The translations under genes were made by a program, and so were the position numbers. Of a DNA stretch of 64,000 nt, positions 8,021-15,972 are shown piece after piece (the stretch's first letter is position 1; each line of letters opens with the position of its first letter). The notes below the pieces were generated by a model. It ran no database searches and was not told the origin of the DNA. It saw only the letters and a list, made by a program, of their open reading frames with translations. The DNA comes from Caulobacter sp031457805 (GTDB lineage: Bacteria > Pseudomonadota > Alphaproteobacteria > Caulobacterales > Caulobacteraceae): NCBI RefSeq assembly GCF_031457805.1, contig NZ_JAVDXI010000001.1:806001-870000 (forward strand), written 5' to 3'.

Positions 8021-9346
8021 TTGGCGGTTGACGCCCGGATCCTGATCGTGGCGCGCGATGATGTTCGCGCCGGACCGCTGGCCGAGGGGCTGGACCGGTT
8101 GGGCTGGCGCACGATCACCGCGCGAGGCCCCTACGCCGCGCTCGCCGCCTTGGGCGACCTGCCCATTGAGGCGGTGATCGTCGATCTCGCCAGCGCCGGT
8201 CCCGAAACACAGACCCTGGCGCGCCGCCTGAAGGCGGCGGTCGCTCCACGCCGCCTGCCGGTCATCGCGATCAGCGAACCCGACACCGATTTCCGCAGTC
8301 AGTCGTTCGATCTGACGCTCTCCCCGCCCCTGCACCCCTCTCAAGCCGCCTTGCGGCTGGAGTCGCTGGTGCGTACGGCGATCGCCGAGGAGGAGTTCGA
8401 GCTCCGTCTTGAAACCTTCGGCGAACGCGGCCGACGGCTCGATCTGCCGGAACCTTCGGATGCGCCCTATCGCATCCTGGCCGTCGGCGAACCCGCGCCG
8501 CAATTCCTGGCCCTGTCCAACGCCCTGCAGGCCAGTGGCGCAGAGGTTGTCGGCGCGTTCACCGCCTATACGGCCTTTGACTATCTGCACGAGCGGCCGT
8601 TCGACTCGGTGGTGCTGTGGGCTGGCGACAGCCAGCAGGAGGCGCTGTCGATCGCTGCGGGCATGCGGCGCAACACGCGCCTATTCCACATCCCGGCCCT
8701 GCTTTACCTGAAGGCCGAAAGCTATGTGACGATGTCGGAGGCCTTCCATCGGGGCGTGTCCGACGTCGCCTCGCCCGAGACGCCGGAGAGCGAGACGGCG
8801 ATGCGGGTCATGGAGCTGGCCCGCAGCTTCCGCCGAGGCGAAGCCATCCGCGGCGCGCTCGAAAAGGCGCGCAGTTCGGGCCTGATGGACGCCGCCACGG
8901 GCCTCTTCACGCGCGACCTGTTCGCTGCGCACCTCGCGCGGCTGGCCAGCGCCGCGCGAGAACGGGCGCGGCCGCTTTCGATTTGCGTTCTGCGCGTCGC
9001 CGACAAGCCCGAGACCGTCTGGGCGCGCCAGAACGGCTGGCTGGATCGCGCCATTCCGCAGATCGGTTCGATGGTCGGACGCCTGGTGCGGGTCGAGGAT
9101 ACGCCCGCGCGTCTGGCGACAGAGGTCTTCGCCTTGGCCCTGCCCGCCACTAACCAGAACGCCGCCCGCGCCGCGGCCGAACGGATCGCCGCCGTGATCG
9201 GCTGCACCGCCTTCGACGCGGGCGAGGACCGCGCGCCGTTCGTCTGCGAATTCGATATCGGCGTGGCCGAGGTCCAGCCGGGCGAAGGCGCGGTAAAGGC
9301 CCTGGAACGGGCGGCGGCCGCCGCGCTCAAGCGCGAGGCTGGCTGA
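8021..9346 (+). CDS. popA: PopA, c-di-GMP effector controlling CtrA degradation
   Basis: 441 residues, PleD-like: receiver domain 1 (phosphoacceptor-type D55 in AVIVDLAS), receiver domain 2 (about 150-270) and a C-terminal GGDEF-like domain (about 288-441). The GGDEF signature is replaced by LATEVF, so cyclase activity is not expected. The inhibitory c-di-GMP site RVED is intact, with its arginine exactly at residue 357, as in C. crescentus PopA. PopA binds c-di-GMP, goes to the stalked pole and delivers CtrA with RcdA for ClpXP proteolysis at the G1-S transition. The start is TTG 8021 with GGAGG five bases upstream. Confidence 0.95.
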   Translation: MAVDARILIVARDDVRAGPLAEGLDRLGWRTITARGPYAALAALGDLPIEAVIVDLASAGPETQTLARRLKAAVAPRRLPVIAISEPDTDFRSQSFDLTLSPPLHPSQAALRLESLVRTAIAEEEFELRLETFGERGRRLDLPEPSDAPYRILAVGEPAPQFLALSNALQASGAEVVGAFTAYTAFDYLHERPFDSVVLWAGDSQQEALSIAAGMRRNTRLFHIPALLYLKAESYVTMSEAFHRGVSDVASPETPESETAMRVMELARSFRRGEAIRGALEKARSSGLMDAATGLFTRDLFAAHLARLASAARERARPLSICVLRVADKPETVWARQNGWLDRAIPQIGSMVGRLVRVEDTPARLATEVFALALPATNQNAARAAAERIAAVIGCTAFDAGEDRAPFVCEFDIGVAEVQPGEGAVKALERAAAAALKREAG

Positions 9347-9427
9347 AGCTTGGCGCTTGGGGCGCAAGGCCGCGCGTCCTATATGGAACACGTCCTGTAG
9401 CGGACGTTTTTTCCTTGGGAGTTCGCC

Positions 9428-10072
9428 ATGAGCCAGCCGCAAGCCATGATCATCGACGTCGTGGCCGATGTCGTCTGCCCATGGTGCTATCTCGGCTGGC
9501 GTCGCCTGAAGTCGGCGGTCGCCCTGCGCCCGGACCTAACGGCGCAACTGATATGGCGCCCCTATCAGTTGGATCCGACGCTCCCCGAGGAGGGCGTCGA
9601 TCGCAAGACCTACATGGCGCAGAAGTTCAAGGATCCTGACAAGCTGAAGGCCGTCCACACCGCGCTGGTCGAAGGGGGCGTCGAGGAAGGGATCGTCTTT
9701 AACTTCGACGCCATCGCCCTGTCGCCGAACACCAATGCCGCCCATCGCCTGATCCGTTGGGCCCTGACGGCCGGGGTGCAGGACCAAGTCGTCGAAGCGC
9801 TGTTCAAAGCCTATTTCGAGCAAGGCCTCGACATCGGTGACCCTATCGTCCTGGGCGACATCGCCGAGGCGGCGGGCATGGAGCGTCTTGTGGTGCTGCA
9901 GCTGCTCTCCGAGGGGGCCGACAAGGAGGCCGTAGCCCGCGAGCACGCCATGGCTGTCCAGGGCGGCGTGACCGGCGTGCCGTTCGCGATCTTCGCCGGC
10001 AAGGTTGCGGTCGTCGGGGCCGAGGCTCCGGAGCGTATCGCCCAAGCGATCGATCAGGCGCTGGCAGGTTAG
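9428..10072 (+). CDS. DsbA/FrnE-family oxidoreductase
   Basis: 214 residues with a thioredoxin-like fold. The active-site motif C17-P-W-C20 lies in DVVADVVCPWCYLGWRRL, and the cis-Pro region GVTGVPFAIFAGK is near residue 180. This matches the FrnE/YwbO-type DsbA subfamily (often annotated 2-hydroxychromene-2-carboxylate isomerase-like), which is cytoplasmic; no signal peptide is visible. A good ribosome site (TGGGAG) precedes ATG 9428. The substrate is unknown. Confidence 0.87.
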   Translation: MSQPQAMIIDVVADVVCPWCYLGWRRLKSAVALRPDLTAQLIWRPYQLDPTLPEEGVDRKTYMAQKFKDPDKLKAVHTALVEGGVEEGIVFNFDAIALSPNTNAAHRLIRWALTAGVQDQVVEALFKAYFEQGLDIGDPIVLGDIAEAAGMERLVVLQLLSEGADKEAVAREHAMAVQGGVTGVPFAIFAGKVAVVGAEAPERIAQAIDQALAG

Positions 10073-10125
10073 CCTCCCCTGACACCCGGCGTTCCGGTCA
10101 GGATGACGGCAGAGAAGGCGACGGC

Positions 10126-10177
10126 TTGACACGTAGAATTACACTCGTAATTATCCATTGAGTATTACGGCTGTAAT
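10126..10177 (+). promoter_or_regulatory. Promoter overlapped by two BlaI/MecI/CopY-type operators
   Basis: A good -35 TTGACA (10126-10131) is followed 17 bases later by an AATTAT -10 (10149-10154). Two 14-bp dyads lie over and just after it: ATTACACTCGTAAT (10138-10151) and ATTACGGCTGTAAT (10164-10177), with centres 26 bp apart. Each differs by one base from the ATTACA-N2-TGTAAT consensus known for the BlaI/MecI/CopY winged-helix repressors. Paired sites blocking the promoter suggest repression of the small membrane protein gene that follows. Confidence 0.6.
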
Positions 10178-10193
10178 CAAGCAGGAGCTTTCG

Positions 10194-10646
10194 ATGCGCC
10201 TACGCCCCCTATTCCCCGTCGCGGTCGCCGCCGCGATGTTGGCAACCCCCGCCCTGGCCTCGACGGTCCTGACACCGTCGGGCGACAACCCCTTGACCCT
10301 CATGGCGATCTTCGCGAACGCCGCCGCGCCCGTGCAGCTGATCGCCTTGCTGCTGGTCGCCGGACTGTTCGTCAGCCCAATCGTAGCCGCCCTACGTCCG
10401 CACGCCCGTTTGCTGCGGGCGATCAACAAGAGCGCCCTGCCCCTGGGCTTTGCAGCGGCCGCCTACACCTTGCTGGCCGGCGCCGTCGGCATCGCTAATC
10501 TCGGCGCCACGCCCAGCCTTGCTGTTGTGGCTCCAGGTCTGGCTGAAGCTTTGATGATGGCCATGCTAGGCCTGCTGACCGCCGGCGTGGCGCGCCTGGC
10601 GAGTGAACTGACGTCGCGGCGCAAGGCCGAAACCGGCGTCGTCTAG
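10194..10646 (+). CDS. Small exported/integral membrane protein of unknown function
   Basis: 150 residues from ATG 10194, chosen for its AGGAG ribosome site and because it begins a clean signal sequence (MRLRPLFPVAVAAAMLATPALAS). Two or three further hydrophobic stretches follow (PVQLIALLLVAGLFVSPIVAAL, FAAAAYTLLAGAVGIANL, GLAEALMMAMLGLLTAGVARL), then a short basic tail. I do not recognise the family. The promoter carries two BlaI/CopY-type dyads, so expression may respond to beta-lactam, copper or another inducer of that repressor class. Confidence 0.72.
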   Translation: MRLRPLFPVAVAAAMLATPALASTVLTPSGDNPLTLMAIFANAAAPVQLIALLLVAGLFVSPIVAALRPHARLLRAINKSALPLGFAAAAYTLLAGAVGIANLGATPSLAVVAPGLAEALMMAMLGLLTAGVARLASELTSRRKAETGVV

Positions 10647-10719
10647 CCGCGACAAAAACGCCGCTCGCACAACCCCGCTTGCTTTTTGCACCGCAACAAG
10701 CGCATAAGGCCGCTCATCG

Positions 10720-10762
10720 AGCCCCCTTTGTGTCGCTTCGGCGGCGGAAGGGGGCTATTTTT
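10720..10762 (+). terminator. Intrinsic terminator in the helicase upstream region
   Basis: AGCCCCCTT (10720-10728) pairs with AAGGGGGCT (10748-10756), followed by ATTTTTG. The 19-base loop holds a smaller GC/TTCG hairpin. It lies 74 bp after the small membrane protein stop and 120 bp before the helicase start. It either ends the former gene or, if the helicase promoter is upstream, acts as a leader attenuator. Confidence 0.75.
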
Positions 10763-10881
10763 GTTGGAATTCGACCAAGAAGCGGTCCGAGGGAAGCGTT
10801 CAAGGCTTCAAAGGGGCCCGATTTGGTCATGGCGCGAGCCGCGCGTGTTTGTGTGCGGCCGCAGACGTGAATTGGACCCAT

Positions 10882-13077
10882 ATGCCCTTCCCCGCCTCCC
10901 ACCCCGCTCTTGAGCGGGCTCTCGCCGCTCAAGGTTACGCCGAGCCCACCCCCGTCCAGGCCGCCGTGCTGGCCGCCGACGCCGCTGACCGCGACCTGCT
11001 GGTCAGCGCCCAGACAGGCTCGGGCAAGACCGTCGCCTTCGGCCTCGCGGCCGCCCCCACCCTACTGGGCGACGCCGAGACCTTCGGCCAGGCCGCCGAG
11101 CCGCTGGCCCTGGTCATCGCCCCCACCCGCGAACTGGCCATGCAGGTCAATCGCGAGCTGGGCTGGCTGTACGCCGAAGCCAAAGCCGCGGTGATCAACT
11201 GCGTCGGCGGCATGGACGCCCGCCGCGAGCAGCGCGCGCTGAACTACGGCGCGCACATCGTCGTCGGCACGCCGGGCCGCCTGCGCGACCACATCGAGCG
11301 CGGTCACCTGGATCTCTCCAAGCTGAAGGTCGCCGTCCTCGACGAGGCCGACGAGATGCTGGACATGGGCTTCCGCGAGGACCTCGAGTTCATCCTCGAC
11401 GCCGCGCCGCCCGAGCGCCGCACCCTGCTGTTCTCGGCCACCCTGGCGCGCGACATCGTCGAGCTGGCCAAGCGCTATCAGAACGACGCCGTCCGCATCG
11501 ACACGATCGGCCGCAACGAACCGCACCGCGACATCGAGTATCGCGCCGTGCGCGTGGCCCCCAACGAGGTCGAGCACGCGGTCGTCAACCTGCTGCGTTT
11601 CTTCGAGGCCCCCGGCGCCCTGGTGTTCGCCAACACCCGCGAGAGCGTCCGCAGCCTGCACGCCAAGCTGCGCGAGCGCGGCTTCGCCGTCGTCGGCCTG
11701 TCGGGCGAGCTGTCCCAGCGTGAACGCGCCGACGCCCTGCAGGCCCTGCGCGACGGTCACGCCCGCGTCTGCGTCGCCACTGACGTCGCCGCGCGCGGCC
11801 TTGATTTGCCTGACCTGGGCCTCGTCATCCATGCCGAGCTGCCGATCAACAAGGCTACGCTCCTGCACCGTTCGGGCCGCACCGGACGCGCCGGCAAGAA
11901 AGGCGTCAGCGCTCTGGTTGTGCCCTACACCCGTCGCCGCAAGGCCGAGCAGCTGCTGTACGCCGCCGGCGTCGAGGCCGACTGGGGCGGCGCCCCCAGC
12001 GCCGACTCGATCCGCGAGAAGGACCAGGAGCGGCTGCTCGAGGACCCGATCTTCAGCGAGGCCTCGACCGACGAGGACATCGCCCTGGCCGAGGCCATGC
12101 TGGCCAAGCGAACCCCGGTCGAGATCGCCGCAGCGCTTATCCGCACCCGCCGCGCCAAGCTACCCTCGCCGGAAGACATCTATGACGACCCGCGCCACGG
12201 GGCCGATCCGGGTCCGCGCTCGCGTGAACCCCGTGAGCCTCGCGAACTCGGGGAACGCCCCGAGCGCGAGCCGCGCGTCAGCATGGAAGGCTCGGAGTGG
12301 TTCCGGATCAGCGTCGGCCGTCGCGGCAATGCGGACCCCAAGTGGCTGATCCCGATGATCTGTCGCCTGGGCCACATCACCAAGAAGGACATCGGCGCGA
12401 TCCGGATTTTCGACTATGACACCAAGTTCGAGATCTCGGCCGAGGCGGCGGTGAAGTTCGGCGCGGCGGTCCAGACGACGGTGCGCGAGGACGTCTCGAT
12501 CACCCCGACCACGGCGCCAGCGGCGCGCGAAGCCGGCCCGCGCCGTGAGTTCACGCCGCGTCCGCCGCGCGGCGACAACGACGGTCCGCGCGAGTACAAG
12601 CCGCGCCCGCCGCGCGCCAACGCCCCTGGTTCGCGCGATCACACCCCGCGGCCGTCCAGCTTCGGCGACGACGGCTTCAGCAACGCCAAACCCTATAACC
12701 GTGGCGAAGAGCCCAAGGGCGACTACAAGCCCCGCCGCGCCCCGCGCGACAACGACGCGCCGCGCCCGTACTCGCCGCAGGACTCCGACGGCGCTCCCAA
12801 GCGCGCCTTCAAGCCGCGCCACGAGGCCGGCGCCGACGCGCCGCGCGAATACAAGCCCCGCGCTCCCCGCGCTGACGGCGATGCGCCCAAGAAGCCCTTC
12901 AAAAAGGCTTTCAGCGACAACGCCGCCGGTCCCAAGCCGTACGCTAAACCTTACGCCGGCAAGCGCGACGGCGATGGTCCCGCCAAGCCGTTCCGGGGCC
13001 CCAAGCCGTTCAAGGCCAAGAACTTTGACGCCAAGCCCGGCGGCAAGCCAGCTGGAAAGCCGTTCAAGAAGAAGTAG
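10882..13077 (+). CDS. DEAD-box RNA helicase with DbpA-type RNA-binding domain and basic tail
   Basis: 731 residues from ATG 10882 (GTG 10867 is a possible earlier start). Helicase core motifs in order: Q-motif (YAEPTPVQ), AQTGSGKT at 43-50, PTREL, GTPGRL, LDEADEMLDMG, FSATL, FANTRES, ATDVAARGLD and HRSGRTGRAG. A DbpA/CsdA-like RNA-binding domain follows (WFRISVGRRGNADPKWLIP). The last 200 residues or so are a low-complexity Arg/Pro/Lys tail with recurring PREYKPR-type units. Such enzymes remodel ribosome precursors or structured mRNA, notably in the cold. Which named Caulobacter helicase this is cannot be decided here. Confidence 0.9.
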   Translation: MPFPASHPALERALAAQGYAEPTPVQAAVLAADAADRDLLVSAQTGSGKTVAFGLAAAPTLLGDAETFGQAAEPLALVIAPTRELAMQVNRELGWLYAEAKAAVINCVGGMDARREQRALNYGAHIVVGTPGRLRDHIERGHLDLSKLKVAVLDEADEMLDMGFREDLEFILDAAPPERRTLLFSATLARDIVELAKRYQNDAVRIDTIGRNEPHRDIEYRAVRVAPNEVEHAVVNLLRFFEAPGALVFANTRESVRSLHAKLRERGFAVVGLSGELSQRERADALQALRDGHARVCVATDVAARGLDLPDLGLVIHAELPINKATLLHRSGRTGRAGKKGVSALVVPYTRRRKAEQLLYAAGVEADWGGAPSADSIREKDQERLLEDPIFSEASTDEDIALAEAMLAKRTPVEIAAALIRTRRAKLPSPEDIYDDPRHGADPGPRSREPREPRELGERPEREPRVSMEGSEWFRISVGRRGNADPKWLIPMICRLGHITKKDIGAIRIFDYDTKFEISAEAAVKFGAAVQTTVREDVSITPTTAPAAREAGPRREFTPRPPRGDNDGPREYKPRPPRANAPGSRDHTPRPSSFGDDGFSNAKPYNRGEEPKGDYKPRRAPRDNDAPRPYSPQDSDGAPKRAFKPRHEAGADAPREYKPRAPRADGDAPKKPFKKAFSDNAAGPKPYAKPYAGKRDGDGPAKPFRGPKPFKAKNFDAKPGGKPAGKPFKKK

Positions 13078-13087
13078 TTAGCGATCT

Positions 13088-13207
13088 AAATCCTCCCCCC
13101 CAGTGGGGGAGGTGTCGGCTCGAAGAGACGAACGGGGGGGAAGCGGCAGGCTCTGCAGCACTTCCCTCTCCGGCCTTCGGCCACCTCCGCCTCTAGGGGG
13201 AGGATTT
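13088..13207. repeat. 120-bp palindromic intergenic repeat (MITE-like)
   Basis: The ends are perfect 12-bp inverted repeats, AAATCCTCCCCC (13088-13099) and GGGGGAGGATTT (13196-13207). The interior is G/C-rich with further imperfect complementarity (GGGGGAGGTG versus CACCTCC; GGCCTTCGGCC). It fills the gap between the convergent helicase and YhiN genes almost exactly. It looks like a dispersed non-autonomous element of the type common in Caulobacter intergenic regions. The palindrome may also serve as a bidirectional terminator. Confidence 0.6.
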
Positions 13208-13209
13208 TG

Positions 13210-14391
13210 CTAGACGCTCTGCCCCGCGCTCCAGCCTGAACTCCAGGCCCACTGGAAGTTATAGCCGCCCAGCCAGCCGGTGACGTCCACCACCTCGCCG
13301 ATGAAGTAGAGCCCGGGCACGGCCTTGGCCTCAAGGGTGCGGGAGTCCAGCGCTTCGGTGTCGACCCCGCCCAGCGTTACTTCAGCGGTGCGATAGCCTT
13401 CCGAACCGACGGGCTTGAAGGTCCAGGCGTTGACCGCAGCGGCCAGCCGCCCCAGCTTCTTGTCCGAACAGTCAGCGATATTGCCCTTATCGGCGGCTTC
13501 TTCCTCGGCGATCACTTGCGCGACGCGCTTGGGCAGCAAGCTCGAGAGCACCGTCGCCACCGCCTGACGCGGCGTGGCCGTACGCGCGGTCTTCAGCGCC
13601 GCCAGGGCGTCGACGCCGGGCGCCATATCGACCCGGATCTCGTCGCCTTCCCGCCAGTAGGACGATATCTGCAGGATCGAGGGACCCGAAAGCCCTCGGT
13701 GCGTGAACAGCATGCCTTCCTGGAACTTGGTCTTGCCGTGGGCGACCACGGCGTCCAGCGCCACGCCCGAGAGTGGGGTCAACCGCGCCAGCATGCCCGC
13801 CTCGAAGGTCAGTGGCACAAGCGCGGGGCGGGTCTCGATGATATTGAGGCCAAACTGCCTAGCGATATCGTAACCCAAGCCCGTAGCGCCCATCTTCGGG
13901 ATCGACTTGCCGCCGCTGGCCACCACGAGCGAGGCGCAGCCGACCTTGCCTGAAGAGAGGAAGACCTCGAATCCGGACGCAGCCTTGGCCACGCTCTCCA
14001 CGCTGGTCTCCAGCCGCAGCGTCACGCCGGCGGCCTTCATCTCCGTCAGCAGCATGGTGATGATCTGCTTGGCCGAGCCGTCGCAGAAGAGCTGTCCCAG
14101 GGTCTTCTCGTGGTAGGCGATGCCATACCGCTCGACGAGCGCGATGAAGTCGCGCGGGCGATAACGCCGCAGCGCCGACAGGGCGAACTTCGGATTGGCC
14201 GACAGGAAATTATGGATCGACGCGCCAGTGTTGGTGAAGTTGCAGCGCCCGCCGCCGCTGATGCGGATCTTTTCGCCGGGCGCCTTGGCATGGTCGATAA
14301 TCAGGACCGAGCGTCCGCGCTTGCCGGCCTCGATGGCGCACATCATGCCGGCCGCACCCGCGCCGATCACCACAACGTCGAAAGTTTCCAA
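13210..14391 (-). CDS. NAD(P)/FAD-dependent oxidoreductase, YhiN/HI0933 family
   Basis: 393 residues. The N-terminal dinucleotide-binding motif VVVIGAGAAGMMCAIEAGKRG is followed by the family signature GEKIRISGGGRCNFTN. The C-terminus has GLYFIGEVVDVTGWLGGYNFQWAWSSG, also diagnostic. The family is a flavoprotein with no assigned substrate in bacteria. Start at ATG 14391. It converges with the helicase across the 120-bp repeat and diverges from the Hsp70-like gene. Confidence 0.88.
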   Translation of the reverse strand: METFDVVVIGAGAAGMMCAIEAGKRGRSVLIIDHAKAPGEKIRISGGGRCNFTNTGASIHNFLSANPKFALSALRRYRPRDFIALVERYGIAYHEKTLGQLFCDGSAKQIITMLLTEMKAAGVTLRLETSVESVAKAASGFEVFLSSGKVGCASLVVASGGKSIPKMGATGLGYDIARQFGLNIIETRPALVPLTFEAGMLARLTPLSGVALDAVVAHGKTKFQEGMLFTHRGLSGPSILQISSYWREGDEIRVDMAPGVDALAALKTARTATPRQAVATVLSSLLPKRVAQVIAEEEAADKGNIADCSDKKLGRLAAAVNAWTFKPVGSEGYRTAEVTLGGVDTEALDSRTLEAKAVPGLYFIGEVVDVTGWLGGYNFQWAWSSGWSAGQSV

Positions 14392-14542
14392 GGTTTTTCC
14401 GTTCTTTGCTGGCCCTCCTTCGAGCGGAGGCGGCCGCGCAAGTCAACTGATCCAAGGGCGGCGAACCGCCACATCGGCTTGACCTTCCAGCGGAAGGCGT
14501 TACGACGCTCGCCCCCTCCCGCACCGCACGATCGAGCCCCCC

Positions 14543-15883
14543 ATGACGGCCGCTTCCTCCGCTTCGGCCCCAGGCGCGCCGACCATCGGCGTCGACTTTG
14601 GCACCACCAACACCGTGGTCTCCCTGACCCTGGGCGATGATCAGGCGCGGCTGGTCCGCTATTCGATCAACAACCGCGACCTCTTCGCCTTCCGCTCCGC
14701 GCTCAGCTTCCACAGCGTCCAGGGCGTGGGCGAGGCGGCGAACGAGCGGGTGGTCGAGGCCGGTCCCTGGGCGATCGAGTCCTATCTGGAGGATCCGCTG
14801 GAGACGCGGTTCATCCAGTCGTTTAAGACCTTCGCCGCCTCGGCCGCCTTCACCGAGACCCGCATTCTCAACAAGCGCTACCAATTCGAAGATCTGCTGG
14901 CCGCCTTCCTGCTGCGCCTGCGCGACCATGCGGGCGCGCAGCTGTCTGACCTGCCGCCGCGGATCATCGTCGGCCGCCCGGTGACGTTCGCGGGCTCCTC
15001 GCCCGACGAGGCGCTGGCGTTGACGCGCTATGAGGCCGCCTTCCAGCGCCTGGGCTTCACCGACATACGCTACGCCTATGAGCCCGTCGGCGCGGCCTTC
15101 TTCTTCGCCCGGCAACTGCAGCAGGACGCCACCGTGCTGGTGGCCGACTTCGGCGGCGGCACCAGCGACTTTTCGCTGGTCCGGTTCGAGCGCGCCGCGG
15201 ACGGGACGCTACGCTCCACGCCGCTGTCGCGTTCGGGGGTCGGCGTCGCTGGCGACGCCTTCGACTACCGCATCATCGACCAACTCGTGTCGCCGGAACT
15301 CGGCAAGGGCTCGGACTACCGCTCGTTCTCCAACAGCCTGCCGATCCCGCAGCGCTACTACGCCGCCTTCGCCCGCTGGGACCAACTGGCCCTGCTGCGC
15401 GCCTCTAAGGACATGCGGGACATTCGCGCTCTGGAGCGCACCGCGCTGGAGCCCGACAAGATCGCCGCGCTCATCGAGGTGCTGGACGGCAATCACGGCT
15501 ACGCCCTCTACCGTTCTGTCTCGGCGCTGAAGGAGGCGCTGTCGAGCCAGGACCAGGCGACCTTCCGGTTCGAAGCCGGCTCGGTGCGGATCGAGAAACC
15601 CGTGACGCGGCCCGAGTTCGAAGCCTGGATCGCTCCCGAGCTGGCGGCCATCGAAACCGCCGTCGGCCAGGCCCTCGATGAGGCCAACCTCACCGAGGCC
15701 GGCGTTGATCGGGTGTTCCTGACCGGCGGCAGCTCTTTCGTACCCGCCGTACGCGAGATCTTCCTGCGTCGTTTCGGCGCCGACAAGATCGAGACTGGCG
15801 GCGAGTTTGAGTCTATCGCCTCGGGCCTGGCGCTGATCGGGCGCGAGGCGGACCTTGATCTCTGGACCATGCGCGCAAGCTAG
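14543..15883 (+). CDS. yegD: YegD-like Hsp70 family ATPase
   Basis: 446 residues, consisting almost only of the Hsp70 nucleotide-binding domain. Phosphate-1 loop IGVDFGTTNTVV is near the N-terminus, phosphate-2 VADFGGGTSDFSLV about midway, and the adenosine motif VFLTGGSSFVPAVREIF near the C-terminus. There is no substrate-binding beta-domain or lid, as in E. coli YegD (about 450 residues). The client and role of YegD-type proteins are unknown. The gene precedes the octapeptide-repeat gene by 90 bp on the same strand, so they could share a transcript, though the spacer contains its own possible regulatory sites. Confidence 0.85.
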   Translation: MTAASSASAPGAPTIGVDFGTTNTVVSLTLGDDQARLVRYSINNRDLFAFRSALSFHSVQGVGEAANERVVEAGPWAIESYLEDPLETRFIQSFKTFAASAAFTETRILNKRYQFEDLLAAFLLRLRDHAGAQLSDLPPRIIVGRPVTFAGSSPDEALALTRYEAAFQRLGFTDIRYAYEPVGAAFFFARQLQQDATVLVADFGGGTSDFSLVRFERAADGTLRSTPLSRSGVGVAGDAFDYRIIDQLVSPELGKGSDYRSFSNSLPIPQRYYAAFARWDQLALLRASKDMRDIRALERTALEPDKIAALIEVLDGNHGYALYRSVSALKEALSSQDQATFRFEAGSVRIEKPVTRPEFEAWIAPELAAIETAVGQALDEANLTEAGVDRVFLTGGSSFVPAVREIFLRRFGADKIETGGEFESIASGLALIGREADLDLWTMRAS

Positions 15884-15930
15884 GCCCTCTTCGCCGCATG
15901 GTGGCGCCCCGCGCTTTGGCTTAGGGTTAA

Positions 15931-15970
15931 CGCGAACGATTCGCGTCGCGACCTTGTGGGGCAACGAATC
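15931..15970 (+). promoter_or_regulatory. CGCGAA dyad with two GANTC sites upstream of the octapeptide-repeat gene
   Basis: CGCGAA (15931-15936) and TTCGCG (15940-15945) form a perfect dyad around CGA, placed just after GGTTAA. Two GANTC methylation sites lie here: GATTC at 15938-15942 and GAATC at 15966-15970. In Caulobacter GANTC is methylated by CcrM, and sites near promoters can make transcription depend on GcrA and cell-cycle stage. A TTAA half-site recalls CtrA, but there is no second half at the right spacing. No clear -35/-10 could be fixed. Confidence 0.35.
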
Positions 15971-15972
15971 CA

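Noticed and set aside
8681..9442. 253-codon minus-strand frame inside popA
   Set aside because: Antisense shadow; popA on the plus strand has a full domain structure with the diagnostic R357 I-site.
12160..12822. Minus-strand 220-codon frame opposite the helicase tail
   Set aside because: Low-complexity Arg/Ala/Val sequence produced by the repetitive basic tail of the helicase on the other strand.
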